From an uncultured Chlorobiaceae bacterium (GTDB lineage: Bacteria > Bacteroidota > Chlorobiia > Chlorobiales > Chlorobiaceae), in assembly GCA_903939765.1 (NCBI GenBank), contig CAJAIK010000116.1:1-42154 (forward strand): a DNA stretch of 42,154 nt, read 5' to 3'. Shown here piece by piece: positions 1 through 10,059 of the stretch. The notes under the pieces are model-generated. The model was not told where the DNA came from. It was given only the letters and a program-made list of their open reading frames with translations, and searched no databases. The translations under genes were made by a program, and so were the position numbers. Within the stretch, counting starts at the first letter, position 1. Each line of letters starts with the position of its first letter.

Positions 1-60
1 CTTTAACCTCTTTTGATGTGTGTCTTAATAACATAATTTAATAGTCTCCGTTTTCCCTCA

Positions 61-1695
61 TTACTGTGTCACGTAACTGGCCGCAAGTCCTGCACCGTTT
101 CCGGCCTTTTCCCATGGTGCCTTGATCAGCTTCCATACCGGGTTGTTCACCATACGGTCGATATCTTTGTAGAAGTTTACCGCACCTTCAAAGCCAGTGT
201 AGGGGCCGCCGTAATCGTAGCTGTGAAGCTGTTTGAGCGGAATACCCATCTTCTGTACCACATACTTCTCCTTGATACCGGCGCAGAAAATATCCGGCTT
301 GTAGATTTCGATCAGCTTTTCAGACTCGTAATGGCTCAGGTCATCAACAACCAGTGACTTTTTGGTCATCTGTTTCATCATACCCTCATAGCCATTGATT
401 TCAAGCCCTTTCTCTTTCAGTGCCTCAAGCTCCGCTTCGGTTTTTCTCGGATTGAAGAGTTCCGGATCGGGCACTACTTTCAGCTCTTCAATGTTCTTGC
501 TGTCGGCATCAATCTTGATACCCGGCAGTACGTGACGCCCTTCATAGTCATCGCGGTGAGCAAATTCGTATCCTGCAGCCACCGTTGTCATGCCAAGCTC
601 GGCAAAGAGATCCTGGTAGTGATGGGCACGTGATCCACCCACAAAGAGCATGGCCGTTTTGCCAGTCGTTCTCGGCAGGATTTCATCAATAACCGCTTTC
701 ACCTTCGGAGTCTCTTCGGCAATCACCTCTTCGACCTTGGCCTTCAGCTCATCGTCACCAAAATATTCTGCAATTTTGCGGAGCGACTTTGCGGTCGATT
801 CTGCCCCGACAAAGTTCACCTTCATCCACGGAATACCATACTTCGTCTCCATCATGTCACCCATGTAGTTGATGGAACGGTGACAGAGGATTACGTTGAG
901 ATCAGCGGTGTGAGCATTTTCAATCTGCCTGACCGTTGAGTTGCCGCTGAACGAAGCGACCAGCGTAATGCCGACCTTCTCAAAAATGCGTTCAATTTCA
1001 AAAGCGTCACCGCCGATGTTATATTCACCAAGCAGGTTCAGCTTGAACTTGCCCACGCTTGGCGTATTGTCGCGACCAACCATGTGCTTGAAAACACCGT
1101 TGTTGGCAATGTGGTGACCAGCCGACTGGCTCACGCCCCTGTACCCTTCGCAACTGAAACCAAAGACGTTGCAGTCACCAAACTTCTCACGCATCTCTTT
1201 TGATGCCGCATGAACGTCATCACCAATAAGGCCAACCGGACAGGTCGAGAAGATGGCAATCGATTTCGGATGAAAGAGGTCATAGGCCTCCTGGATTGCC
1301 ACTTTCAGCTTCTTTTCACCGCCGAAGACCACATTCTCTTCCTGCATGTCAGTCGAAAAGCAGTAGGGGATATAGTTTGCATCCATCAGCGACTCGGTTC
1401 TCGTCTGGTTACGGCGGGTCAACCAGGCATAAAAGCTGCAACCGATCGGGCCGTGCACGATGTTGACAATATCACGGGTAGGGCCGAGCACCACACCTTT
1501 ACATCCAGCATAAGAACATCCACGCTGGGTTATGATGCCTGGCACGGTACGCACGTTTGCCTGTACTTCTGGAATGATTTGCGGGTCATTGACAATGATC
1601 GACTTTGCCCGTTTTTTTGCGACCTTGGTCGGGTATTTTTGTATCAGCTCCTCCCTGACTTTGGAAGGATCTGGAAAATGTATGTTCGCCTCCAT
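61..1695 (-). CDS. nifD: Nitrogenase MoFe protein alpha chain
   Basis: This 544-residue protein is the alpha subunit of the molybdenum nitrogenase, which binds the FeMo cofactor and shares the P-cluster with NifK. P-cluster cysteines are visible in GCSYAGCKG, HGPIGCSFYAW and STCPVGLIGDD. The cofactor cysteine lies in VILCHRS and the cofactor histidine in KQLHSYDYGGPYTGFEG. The protein is longer than the proteobacterial type; the extra residues around 380-430 fit the long-form NifD of green sulfur bacteria, clostridia and methanogens. The ATG at 1695 is preceded by a GGAGAG ribosome site. The gene lies 38 nt after nifI2 in the nifH operon. nifK should follow beyond the left edge. The motifs GYEFAHRDDYEGR and YDYGGPYTGF argue for Mo rather than V or Fe-only nitrogenase. 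Confidence 0.97.
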   Translation of the reverse strand: MEANIHFPDPSKVREELIQKYPTKVAKKRAKSIIVNDPQIIPEVQANVRTVPGIITQRGCSYAGCKGVVLGPTRDIVNIVHGPIGCSFYAWLTRRNQTRTESLMDANYIPYCFSTDMQEENVVFGGEKKLKVAIQEAYDLFHPKSIAIFSTCPVGLIGDDVHAASKEMREKFGDCNVFGFSCEGYRGVSQSAGHHIANNGVFKHMVGRDNTPSVGKFKLNLLGEYNIGGDAFEIERIFEKVGITLVASFSGNSTVRQIENAHTADLNVILCHRSINYMGDMMETKYGIPWMKVNFVGAESTAKSLRKIAEYFGDDELKAKVEEVIAEETPKVKAVIDEILPRTTGKTAMLFVGGSRAHHYQDLFAELGMTTVAAGYEFAHRDDYEGRHVLPGIKIDADSKNIEELKVVPDPELFNPRKTEAELEALKEKGLEINGYEGMMKQMTKKSLVVDDLSHYESEKLIEIYKPDIFCAGIKEKYVVQKMGIPLKQLHSYDYGGPYTGFEGAVNFYKDIDRMVNNPVWKLIKAPWEKAGNGAGLAASYVTQ

Positions 1696-1733
1696 GTAGC
1701 TCTCTCCGTTTACACCTTTTAAATATTGCTCTG

Positions 1734-2111
1734 TTAGTTCAGCGCTTCATCACCCTGTTCGTTGGTTCTGACCCTTATGGTTTCGACAATCGGCGTTACA
1801 AAGATCTTGCCGTCACCGGGTTTACCGGTCTGGTTGGCCTTGATGATTGTATCGATTGCACTCTGGCACAATTCATCAGGAACAACAACGGTAAGAATCC
1901 TTTTAGCCACAAGCCTCGGTGCGTTGCCAAGCTGGGCAATAGCTTCAGGATGACCTTCAGCAGCTCCATTAAGAATATCATAATGAACCAGGCCCTTGCC
2001 GCGACCCATCACCCTTCCGGTAGCGGTGAATGCCGGAATACCTGCATCGATAAGCGCCTTCTTGGTTGCGTTCACCTTGTTGATCCGTATGACTGAAATA
2101 ATCTCTTTCAT
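1734..2111 (-). CDS. nifI2: Nitrogenase-associated PII-like protein NifI2
   Basis: This 125-residue PII (GlnB) family protein lies between nifH and nifD. In methanogens NifI1 and NifI2 form a complex that binds dinitrogenase directly and switches activity off when ammonium is available, controlled by 2-oxoglutarate and ATP; the same role is inferred here. The start MKEIISVIRINKVNATKKAL and the C-terminal GKPGDGKIFVTPIVETIRVR match the PII fold, and the T-loop region is the variable NifI2 type rather than the uridylylated GlnB type. Its ATG (2111) directly abuts the TGA of nifI1, and an AAAGGAGG ribosome site lies inside the end of nifI1, so the two are probably translationally coupled. Confidence 0.93.
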   Translation of the reverse strand: MKEIISVIRINKVNATKKALIDAGIPAFTATGRVMGRGKGLVHYDILNGAAEGHPEAIAQLGNAPRLVAKRILTVVVPDELCQSAIDTIIKANQTGKPGDGKIFVTPIVETIRVRTNEQGDEALN

Positions 2112-2468
2112 TCAAGCCTCCTTTGCTGACGCAAGCATTGGTTCTGTTTCTCTTTCACCGGAGCTTATCGTGTAAACCTCCTCTACGCCTGAAATGAAGA
2201 TCTTTCCGTCACCGAACTTTCCTTCCGGGCCTGACTTTGCATTCTCCATGATGGCTCGTATCACAAAATCCTTGTCATTGTCGGGTACCACAACGAAGAG
2301 CATCTCTTTGGGGATTTCGTCATAGACCACATCGCCAACGCGCAGACCGCGCTGCTTGCCTCGTCCGACAACCGAGATTTTCGTTACAGCCGGGAATCCT
2401 GCATCGAGCAGTCCCTGCATGACATCATAAACCTTTTCCGGTCTGACGATTGTTCTGATCATTAACAT
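2112..2468 (-). CDS. nifI1: Nitrogenase-associated PII-like protein NifI1
   Basis: This 118-residue PII-family protein is the partner of NifI2. It begins MLMIRTIVRPEKVYDVMQGL and carries the NifI1-type stretch KISVVGRGKQRGLRVGDV, followed by YDEIPKEMLFVVVPD and GKFGDGKIFISGVEEVYTI. The open frame extends upstream across nifH, but the ATG at 2468 is chosen because an AGGAG site lies 9 nt before it and all PII homology begins there; ATG 2462 is an alternative. It begins 19 nt after the nifH stop codon and its TGA touches the nifI2 ATG. Role by family: nitrogen-responsive, reversible inhibition of nitrogenase together with NifI2. Confidence 0.93.
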   Translation of the reverse strand: MLMIRTIVRPEKVYDVMQGLLDAGFPAVTKISVVGRGKQRGLRVGDVVYDEIPKEMLFVVVPDNDKDFVIRAIMENAKSGPEGKFGDGKIFISGVEEVYTISSGERETEPMLASAKEA

Positions 2469-2487
2469 ACGCGTGTACTCCTGTTTT

Positions 2488-3324
<837 letters not shown>

Positions 3325-3400
3325 TTAGGTTTTTGCCGCCGTTATCATCAACTCTTCAGGCGTTACATCTATTTCTCCTGAATTGTTATGCTTTTATTAA

Positions 3401-3415
3401 GCAAGATGCGTGCCA
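3401..3415 (-). promoter_or_regulatory. Sigma-54 promoter of the nifH operon
   Basis: Read on the minus strand the sequence is TGGCAC-N5-TTGC, followed by T, which fits the sigma-54 consensus (-24 GG and -12 GC, correct spacing). It points at nifH and predicts a transcript start near 3389, about 77 nt before the nifH ATG. The window also encodes a NifA-type sigma-54 activator (31059-32726), the expected partner. I did not find a TGT-N10-ACA NifA upstream site in 3420-3980. Confidence 0.9.
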
Positions 3416-3854
3416 AAGTGGAAGTTTTTCAAAAATTAGATTTCGGAAAAAACAGGGAAGAGGGCGCAAAGCGGCATGGCTGAAGGGTTTCAACCTTTTT
3501 TTGAGGAGCTGATTTTTTATTTGCGGGGTTGAATTTTTTAGACGCAACGCTATGATGCAAGGCGAAAAGTCCTGCAAATCGGTAGGAAAGGGGCTGAAGC
3601 TACATTATTGTATGAAATGTCGGATTTTAGAAAGGCGTTTTTTTGGCAGCAATTCTCATTGCCTCTCCGAAAAATCAATTATTCTCCTGTTGCTTGCCTC
3701 TTCAATACTCGGCGAGAGGCTGCATGTTGGCCAGCAGTGAGAGGTAAATCTACAAAAATGTATGAAATTTGATCTTGTATCGCAGGAGCGCGGCTTAAAT
3801 TTTTGTCTGAGTCACTATCTTTTCTGTTGTGAAGTTGTCCATGCACATCCCCTG
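3416..3854. other. Non-coding region upstream of the nif operon
   Basis: No convincing gene is seen here. The short open frames lack ribosome sites and protein-like composition. An inverted repeat ACATT-N9-AATGT lies near 3601-3619, and the ten-base string TGTATGAAAT occurs there and again near 3760; both could be activator sites for nifH, but this is a guess. Confidence 0.4.
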
Positions 3855-4031
3855 TCATGCCCTGAGATGATGGAGTTGTTCATCCTCCCATCCCACGGCC
3901 ACTTGCAGTACCTCGTGAAGTTTGGCCAGCGTGATCGTGTCGGGTACCAGGATGCGCCGCCATATCGGAGGCTTTGAGCCAAGCAACGTTGCTTTTAACT
4001 GAAAAGTGGCCTGTGGTACCCTGGTTTTCAT
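3855..4031 (-). pseudogene. Fragment of a pRiA4b ORF-3-like protein
   Basis: On the minus strand an AAAGGGAGG ribosome site precedes ATG 4031 and a 58-codon frame ending in TGA at 3855. The product contains PPIWRRILVPDTITLAKLHE and VGWEDEQLHHLR, the typical N-terminus of plasmid pRiA4b ORF-3-like proteins, which are found with mobile elements and are normally two or more times longer. The homology stops at the TGA and the sequence beyond does not continue it. This looks like a decayed gene end at the left border of the accessory island. Confidence 0.75.
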
Positions 4032-4535
4032 AACCCTCCCTTTATAAATATTAACAGTGGCGATACTCGCTCACTGACGATTATACAGTGTGGCGCCATT
4101 TTTTTTACAGCTCATGAAATATAAGCCACACCAGCCATTTGAGTCAACAAAATTCAATGGTCTGCCAACCATACTTGTTGTTTTTTTCTGTCAATTAATT
4201 TTTCCAAACCTGAGGCCCACGATAAAAAAAGAGCTTATTGCCTCTACCTGAACCGATGCTGAATCGACTGAGACTTCAGTGTAATACGAGAAGCTGCACA
4301 AAAAGAGTGCGGACATTTTTCGTGAATTTTATGGATAAAGCCTCAATAAAAAGTAAATTGCGATGTGTATTACAGACTGCGCCCAGTTGCCATGAACATG
4401 CGTGTAACAGGTTTTTATTCAGATGTAATGTGCATGTCGTCACGTTTGGTTTGATCGTAAGTTTTTCCGAAGAAGAGGTTCGCAGAGGGTAATCTGACTG
4501 TTTTACGCTTCATCTCTCAACTCAAGGAAACAATT
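4032..4535. other. Non-coding region before the adaptor gene
   Basis: AT-rich, with no supported gene. It contains AATAAAAAGTAAATTGCGA at 4345-4363. A copy with one mismatch sits at 15761-15779, 45 bp before the first gene of the CHAT unit. An AAGGAA ribosome site precedes the ATG at 4536. Confidence 0.4.
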
Positions 4536-5129
4536 ATGCCGTTCTTCTCTCCAAAACCAGTCTGCCGGAAATTTTTCACCTACGCAACAAAAACGCTCGA
4601 CTTCAGTGGCCTCTCTGTAGGCCTCTCTTCCTCAGAGTTGGCCGATTTTGATCTCAAGCTTGGCCAGTTCAAGCTCTCACCCGAATTTGTGAAAGTATCA
4701 GAGAAGCTTATGGTTATGGATTTGCAGCAGTATGATCTCTGCCAGACTATTGCCAATATCAGGGACAAAAGCGAGCGCGACAGAATGTTCACTCAACTTG
4801 CAGAGATCAAGATGGAGATGATGCGCATGGCCGCAAACCCGGAAACTTACGAGAACCGGGAGTCAAGCCTGAAGCAGAGCGAAAGGGAGGGAATAACAGA
4901 AACCAGTATTTATTCGCCTTTCAGTAACTCAGGCAATAATATCCTGCAACTGCTCGATAATCCTGCTACCATTGGCGAAGCCTTTATTGACGCCGCAAAG
5001 TTGCCCTTCAGGGGTGACGACAAAGTTCGGTTTCAACAAAAAAGGCAGAGATACATTGATGGATTGAGTGATTATGAGAGGCCTCGCTGGGTTGGCGAAA
5101 TGAAAAACTTTCTTGCACAGTATATCTGA
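4536..5129 (+). CDS. Small adaptor-like protein with C-terminal shared module
   Basis: This is a 197-residue protein of unknown function. Residues about 25-110 are helical and charged (for example DLQQYDLCQTIANIRDKSER and EIKMEMMRMAANPETY). A polar linker follows. Residues about 139-197 are a module starting LLDNPATIGEAFIDAAKLPF and ending RPRWVGEMKNFLAQ. The same module forms the N-terminus of the proteins at 5164 and 10658. A short domain shared by adaptor and effector genes in one cluster is how homotypic recruitment domains of bacterial conflict systems are usually recognised; that reading is inference. The ATG is 35 bp before the next gene and the ribosome site is AAGGAA. No enzyme motif, signal peptide or membrane segment is visible. 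Confidence 0.7.
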   Translation: MPFFSPKPVCRKFFTYATKTLDFSGLSVGLSSSELADFDLKLGQFKLSPEFVKVSEKLMVMDLQQYDLCQTIANIRDKSERDRMFTQLAEIKMEMMRMAANPETYENRESSLKQSEREGITETSIYSPFSNSGNNILQLLDNPATIGEAFIDAAKLPFRGDDKVRFQQKRQRYIDGLSDYERPRWVGEMKNFLAQYI

Positions 5130-5163
5130 CACTGTTTCGTAATACACTGAAAATTCAGAATCT

Positions 5164-6114
5164 ATGACCGTTGAAGAGATCATCAAAATGCTCGATAATC
5201 CGGCGACCATTGGCGACGCTTTGCTTGAAGCGGCGAAGTTGCCGTTCAGGGGTGATGACAAGGTGCGCTTTGAACAAAAACGGCAGAGATATATTGATGG
5301 ATTGAGTGATCATGAAAGACCACGCTGGGTTGGTGAAATGAAAAACTTATTGTCACTCTGCGATGATTCATTTGACGACGACTCAGCCGAAGATGATTCT
5401 CGTGAGTCATGTCCCAGATGGCATCATTTGGATAAAAAAGATCTGAAAAATGCCTTTAGAGACTTATGCCTTGATCAAAAACAAAAAGTCAAGGTTGTTT
5501 TGATTGAGCCGAACTTGAATGCGTATTCGCTTCAACTTCATAACATTTTGTACTCATACTATAGACATGAATTTCGTCTACCTCAAAGTCGCATAAAAGG
5601 GAGCATAAAAGGAAGTCTGGACGATTATTTGAATATTGTAAATAAAAAATATCGCGAAAAACATTTTATGCACTATATGCGAAAATATTTTGGCATTACT
5701 AATGTCACATTAGAGCAAATTCCTTCCTGTTTTAAAAAGAAGGAAGAGAGAAAGCCTGAAGCTCATTTTATTGTGCAAAAGGTAACTTCTGATTTCAATT
5801 TTTCTGATTTCAATAAATATTACAAGTTATGGACCAATTTACAACCTGAAAAAACAATCATTCTTTTTATTCACCTAAAAGAACTACCAAAAGAATCTGC
5901 ACATTCTCCAGGTTTATCGAACTATTGCCTGTGTCGTTGTCATGAACATGAACAAGTGGTCGGTGAAGATTTTCAGGCATTATTTGGTGGGAAATCATTT
6001 GAACCTGGATATATCAAATTATGTAACTGCGATCCGATGACGTTCGCTGATGCAGTAGAAAAATTACAATTATTTGAAAATAGTGAAGACAAATCTAACA
6101 ATGGAAAAATATAA
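5164..6114 (+). CDS. Adaptor with shared module and probable inactive STAND-like domain
   Basis: A 316-residue protein. Residues 1-63 are the shared module (MTVEEIIKMLDNPATIGDAL to ERPRWVGEMKNLLSL), nearly identical to those at 4536 and 10658. After an acidic linker, residues about 98-310 form an alpha/beta domain with hydrophobic strands (KVKVVLIEP, HFIVQKV, EKTIILFIHLKEL) and no complete Walker A motif. This resembles the inactive STAND domains described with MoxR/vWA conflict systems, but I assign it from pattern only. Cysteine/histidine-rich segments (YCLCRCHEHEQ) are notable. Its end overlaps the MoxR gene start by 14 bp, implying one operon. Base composition drops to strongly AT-rich in the C-terminal half, unlike the neighbours, which suggests a separately acquired domain. 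Confidence 0.65.
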   Translation: MTVEEIIKMLDNPATIGDALLEAAKLPFRGDDKVRFEQKRQRYIDGLSDHERPRWVGEMKNLLSLCDDSFDDDSAEDDSRESCPRWHHLDKKDLKNAFRDLCLDQKQKVKVVLIEPNLNAYSLQLHNILYSYYRHEFRLPQSRIKGSIKGSLDDYLNIVNKKYREKHFMHYMRKYFGITNVTLEQIPSCFKKKEERKPEAHFIVQKVTSDFNFSDFNKYYKLWTNLQPEKTIILFIHLKELPKESAHSPGLSNYCLCRCHEHEQVVGEDFQALFGGKSFEPGYIKLCNCDPMTFADAVEKLQLFENSEDKSNNGKI

Positions 6115-7198
6115 TTTCTACAAAAATAGGGTAGAAGAAAACAAGAGGTTTAAGTCGGACGAACCCCCCTGGTTGCCATTCGAGTTGAGTCGGGATGAGC
6201 AGTTTCCCATGCTTAAACGTGACGAAGATCACCAATCTACGGGTACTATCAAACGGGGCAAAGAGTATAACCCTTCGGAGGCGTTGATACATGCGGTCAA
6301 TGTGGCGTTGATGCTGCATAAACCCCTGCTGCTGACCGGTGCACCCGGAACAGGAAAGTCCGATCTTGCCTGGCATCTTGCTCACCATTTTGGCTGGGGA
6401 GAGGTTGAACATTTTGCAACACGAACCGATTCTGTGGCAACAGATCTGCTCTACCGGTACGACAGCCTTGCCCATTTCCAGAAAGTGAATATTAAAAAAG
6501 AGTGTAGCGAGGAATTGACTGCGGCTCAAATTGAAGAGATGTTTATAACCTATGTTGCGCTTGGCCGGGCGATCTGTGACTCAATCGGTTACAATGATGA
6601 AAAAGTTTCCAAACGCAGGGTTGTACTTATTGACGAAATCGACAAGGCACCCCGCGACTTGCCGAACGATATCCTGACAATTATTGAGGAGATGAGCTTT
6701 GAAGTGCCGCAACTGAAAACAGCCGATGGCATAAAATATCCAAGAAAAGAAAAACCAATTTATAAAAAAATAGGCAATGAAGAGTTGAAGCCGGTGGTCA
6801 TCCTCACCAGCAATTCTGAAAAGACCCTGCCCGAAGCCTTTCTTCGCCGTTGTGTCTTTTTTCATATTCAAATGCCAGGCCCCATAGAATTGATGGAAAT
6901 TATGCTGGCAAAAAAATCGATTTTACCCGGTATCAAGAAGCAAGAGTGCGGTGAGTTTATCAAACTCTTTTTTACGATTCATGAACTGGTTAAAGGCAAA
7001 AAACCAGCCACACACGAATTGATTTTATGGATATGGTGGATGCGAAAGCATGGGTTTATACCAAGTGACATTTATCACTATGATAAAAATGCGGCAAGTT
7101 CCAAAACCCTGCTGAGCGGAATCTCTGTTTTGGTCAAGGAGGTTGATGATTGGGAAAAGATTACCAAGGCCATAACAACCAATACTCTCAAGTACTGA
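6101..7198 (+). CDS. MoxR-family AAA+ ATPase
   Basis: A 365-residue ATPase. Walker A is LLLTGAPGTGKSDLAWHLA and Walker B is RRVVLIDEIDKAPRDLPNDI. Sensor 1 is VVILTSNSEKTLPEAFLRRC, with an arginine finger-like FLRRC typical of MoxR proteins. MoxR ATPases usually work with vWA-domain partners; the next gene has such a region. The ATG at 6101 is chosen over an upstream in-frame TTG (6074). It overlaps the preceding gene by 14 bp, and its TGA overlaps the next ATG (TGATG at 7196-7200), so translation is probably coupled. Inferred role: ATP-driven assembly or remodelling switch that licenses the TIR effectors. Confidence 0.88.
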   Translation: MEKYNFYKNRVEENKRFKSDEPPWLPFELSRDEQFPMLKRDEDHQSTGTIKRGKEYNPSEALIHAVNVALMLHKPLLLTGAPGTGKSDLAWHLAHHFGWGEVEHFATRTDSVATDLLYRYDSLAHFQKVNIKKECSEELTAAQIEEMFITYVALGRAICDSIGYNDEKVSKRRVVLIDEIDKAPRDLPNDILTIIEEMSFEVPQLKTADGIKYPRKEKPIYKKIGNEELKPVVILTSNSEKTLPEAFLRRCVFFHIQMPGPIELMEIMLAKKSILPGIKKQECGEFIKLFFTIHELVKGKKPATHELILWIWWMRKHGFIPSDIYHYDKNAASSKTLLSGISVLVKEVDDWEKITKAITTNTLKY

Positions 7199-10059
7199 TG
7201 ACGGATACGCTGGCAACATATATTTCAGCAAACCGTCACTATCCGTTTGATGAGTTTTTTTCAATCCTGCAAGACCAGGGTTTCAGCTTTGGTGTCGATA
7301 CCTTTGAAACGGCACATTATGTCGTTATAAAAGCCATTGAGTCGGGTAATCTGGAGCGGCTCGATCTATGGTTATGTCCCGTTCTGGCTCATTCTGCCGA
7401 GCAGCAGGCAACATTTTTTGAACTCTATAAACGCCTCTTTATCCCTTTTCTCGAAGAGCAGTCTGAAGCTCTAGAAAAGGAAGAAAAACCTTCAATATCA
7501 GAGGTGCAGAGCGATGCTGCAACAAAAGCGGCCCCTCCCCGGCAAAGAGAGATGGACGCTGAGGAAGAGAATGAAAAAATTGTGGCCTCACTTAAAGCCC
7601 GAAGCAGCGGGTCATACATGCTTGAACGGTTTGTACAATCGACGGAGATTGAGAGCGATCCTGTGTCGCTCAGGGTTGTGCGTCAACTTCGCTACACGGA
7701 ACAGTCAGGCCGTTGTTCTTTTGATATCGAAAAAACGATTTGTCAAACCATTCATGAAGGGGGCATGGCCAAGCCGGTTTATACTGCGGATCGTCGCCAT
7801 ATCGAATATCTGATGTTGATTGACCGTCACAATTTGCGTGATCACAAGGCCCATCTCCATAACAACCTCTATGAGACTCTGAAAGCAAACAATATCTTTG
7901 TTGAACGTTTCTATTTCGATAACTCTCCGCTACTATGCCGTAATGAACATCATCCTGCTGGCATTGACCTGTCGGAAATTCTGAGTCTTCACGAACATGC
8001 GGCGCTCATGGTTTTTACCTATGGGCTCCAATATATTGATACGCTTCATCTTCGTATGTTCGAATGGGCTGATATTTTCAAACATTGGCAGCACCGCTAT
8101 TTTTACAGTTCAGTGCCTCCTGTCCTCTGGGGTGAGCGTGAGCGACTGTTGCAAGAGGTATTTCCCTTTGTATTGCCCTTTTCAGTTGAGGGAATGCAGG
8201 TTATGGCAGCCGATCTTTCGCATGCCTCCAATATTGACTCTGATTGCCTTAGATATTGGCAAGAGAGCGCCGATTATTCATTAGTGCCGATAAAAACCGG
8301 AGGCAAAAAGCTCGACTACATCGGGTTGTTTTTCAGCGCAGAGATAAAGCGCTGGATTGCTGCCTGTGCGATCTACCCCGAACTTGACTGGAATCTGACC
8401 CTTGCATTGGGCAAGATGTTTTCTACAGAAAAGAGTGTATTGCCTTCATACAAGAATATTAGCCAGTTGCTGCGTCTCAACTGGTTCACAAAAGGGACTA
8501 TTCCTGTTGCTTTTCGTTTGGCACTTCAGCAGCAGTGGCTGAGTTTGCAAGAGCGAGCCCAGGTGTATCAATTTTTGTACGATCAGCTCGCCCAGAACCT
8601 TCCACTCAAGGGCGAACCAGATTATGAGCAATGCTCCCTGCAACTTGCCGTTTACGAATTGCTTGCCCAAACAGATAAAGAGCTGTTCGAGAAAAAAGCA
8701 AAACAATTAGTCAATACTCTTGAGCAGGCGACGGATCTGCCCGACATGGTGAGCATTCATCTGATCAATGAGCACGAGTACTGTCCGGTATTTTTTGAAA
8801 TTCCGGATGATGTTTTGCGACTTATGGATATCGACCCCTCACTTATCAGACGCCGAGCTATCCCAAAAAATGTTTTTATTAGCTTTGCTTATAAGGATGT
8901 TGAGCGGGTTCGTCCGATTGCAGATGAGCTTGCAAAAATTGGCTGGTGTGTTTTCTGGGATCATAAAATTCCGCCTGGGATAAAATGGCCTGGATATCTA
9001 AAAGAAAAGCTGGATGAGTCACATTGTGTGCTTGTTGTTTGGTCACGTGATTCAATCAATTCCAATTGGGTTCATGCAGAAGTTGATGAGGCTCAAAAAC
9101 GGAATATTCTGATTTCGGTGCTTATTGATGATGTTGAGCCTCCATTTGGGTTCAGGAGTATTCAGGCGGCTGATCTCTCTGACTGGAATAATGACATAGC
9201 ACATCCGCAATTCCAGCAATGTCTTGAGGCAATTAATTCAAAAATTCCTCCTCGTAACTTTGTGCGCATACCCGCAGGTAAATTTACCATGGGGAGCCCG
9301 AAAGGTGAAGCGCAGCGAGATAATGATGAAACGCAGCACCAGGTCAAGGTGAGTGAGTTTTATCTTTGTAAATATGCGGTCACACTTGCCGAGTTTAAAA
9401 AATTTATTGAAGAATCAGGGTATCAGACAGAGGCTGAAAAAGCAAACAGCAGCAGGATTTGGGATGGCAAGGAATGGAAAGACAAAGAGGGCATCAACTG
9501 GCGGCATGGCGTATCGGGCAAGGCAAGGGAGGAAAATGAGCACAACCATCCGGTTTTGCATGTGAGCTGGAATGATGCCGTAGCCTATTGCAAGTGGATG
9601 TCGGATAAGACCGGAAAGTGCTTGCGTTTGCCGACAGAATCTGAGTGGGAATATGCTTGCCGGGCAGGAACAACCACACCGTTCAATACCGGTGAAAACC
9701 TGACAACCGATCAGGCAAATTATGACGGCAACTATCCGTATAACAGTAATCCGAAAGGGCTGTATCGGAAAAATACGGTTGCGGTTGACAGCTTTGCTCC
9801 CAATGCGTGGGGTTTGTATAATATGCATGGTAATGTGTATGAGTGGTGCAGTGACTGGTACGGAGACAAATATTACGAGGAGTGCAAGCAGAAAGGTACG
9901 GTTGAAAACCCGGAAGGAGCGCAAACCGGTTCGTACCGTGTCTTGCGTGGTGGCCTCTGGCGCAGCTATGCGGGGTACTGCCGGTCGGCTTATCGCAACC
10001 GCGCCGCCCCCGCCTACCGCTACGCTTTTGTTGGCTTCCGCCTGGTCTTCGTCCCGTAG
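7198..10059 (+). CDS. vWA-like/TIR/FGE-sulfatase fusion, DGR variable protein 1
   Basis: A 953-residue multidomain protein. Residues 1-85 are a helical N-terminus and about 86-135 a charged linker. Residues about 195-330 are a vWA-like region (EYLMLIDRHNLRDHKAHLHN, a degenerate metal-site strand), as in the vWA-MoxR-associated proteins. Residues about 555-665 are a TIR domain: KNVFISFAYKD, WCVFWDHKIPPG, and SINSNWVHAEVDEA with the likely NADase glutamate. Residues about 685-953 are a formylglycine-generating-enzyme-like (C-type lectin fold) domain: FTMGSPKGEAQRD, LRLPTESEWEYACRAG, NMHGNVYEWCSDWYG. The last 44 codons are the DGR variable repeat VR1. ATG 7198 overlaps the MoxR stop. No signal peptide or membrane segment is seen, so it is probably cytoplasmic. 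Inferred role: sensor (variable lectin-like tip) fused to a toxic TIR effector. It is unlikely to be a true sulfatase-activating enzyme. Confidence 0.88.
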   Translation: MTDTLATYISANRHYPFDEFFSILQDQGFSFGVDTFETAHYVVIKAIESGNLERLDLWLCPVLAHSAEQQATFFELYKRLFIPFLEEQSEALEKEEKPSISEVQSDAATKAAPPRQREMDAEEENEKIVASLKARSSGSYMLERFVQSTEIESDPVSLRVVRQLRYTEQSGRCSFDIEKTICQTIHEGGMAKPVYTADRRHIEYLMLIDRHNLRDHKAHLHNNLYETLKANNIFVERFYFDNSPLLCRNEHHPAGIDLSEILSLHEHAALMVFTYGLQYIDTLHLRMFEWADIFKHWQHRYFYSSVPPVLWGERERLLQEVFPFVLPFSVEGMQVMAADLSHASNIDSDCLRYWQESADYSLVPIKTGGKKLDYIGLFFSAEIKRWIAACAIYPELDWNLTLALGKMFSTEKSVLPSYKNISQLLRLNWFTKGTIPVAFRLALQQQWLSLQERAQVYQFLYDQLAQNLPLKGEPDYEQCSLQLAVYELLAQTDKELFEKKAKQLVNTLEQATDLPDMVSIHLINEHEYCPVFFEIPDDVLRLMDIDPSLIRRRAIPKNVFISFAYKDVERVRPIADELAKIGWCVFWDHKIPPGIKWPGYLKEKLDESHCVLVVWSRDSINSNWVHAEVDEAQKRNILISVLIDDVEPPFGFRSIQAADLSDWNNDIAHPQFQQCLEAINSKIPPRNFVRIPAGKFTMGSPKGEAQRDNDETQHQVKVSEFYLCKYAVTLAEFKKFIEESGYQTEAEKANSSRIWDGKEWKDKEGINWRHGVSGKAREENEHNHPVLHVSWNDAVAYCKWMSDKTGKCLRLPTESEWEYACRAGTTTPFNTGENLTTDQANYDGNYPYNSNPKGLYRKNTVAVDSFAPNAWGLYNMHGNVYEWCSDWYGDKYYEECKQKGTVENPEGAQTGSYRVLRGGLWRSYAGYCRSAYRNRAAPAYRYAFVGFRLVFVP
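9928..10059 (+). repeat. DGR variable repeat VR1
   Basis: These 132 bp end exactly at the TAG of the 7198 gene. Aligned without gaps to the template at 10346-10477 there are 18 differences, every one at a template adenine, and none at the 104 non-adenine positions. The changes are A to T, C or G and cluster in AAC/AAT codons. They alter, for example, GGNWNSNAR to GGLWRSYAG. The final 30 bp before the stop contain no adenine and are identical in template and targets, as expected for the initiation region of mutagenic homing. Confidence 0.95.

Noticed and set aside
3762-3977. Plus-strand 71-codon frame upstream of nifH.
   Set aside because: It runs antisense to the pRiA4b ORF-3-like remnant and has no ribosome site.
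4238-4492. 84-codon plus-strand frame before the adaptor gene.
   Set aside because: No ribosome site, cysteine-rich random composition, and no family resemblance.
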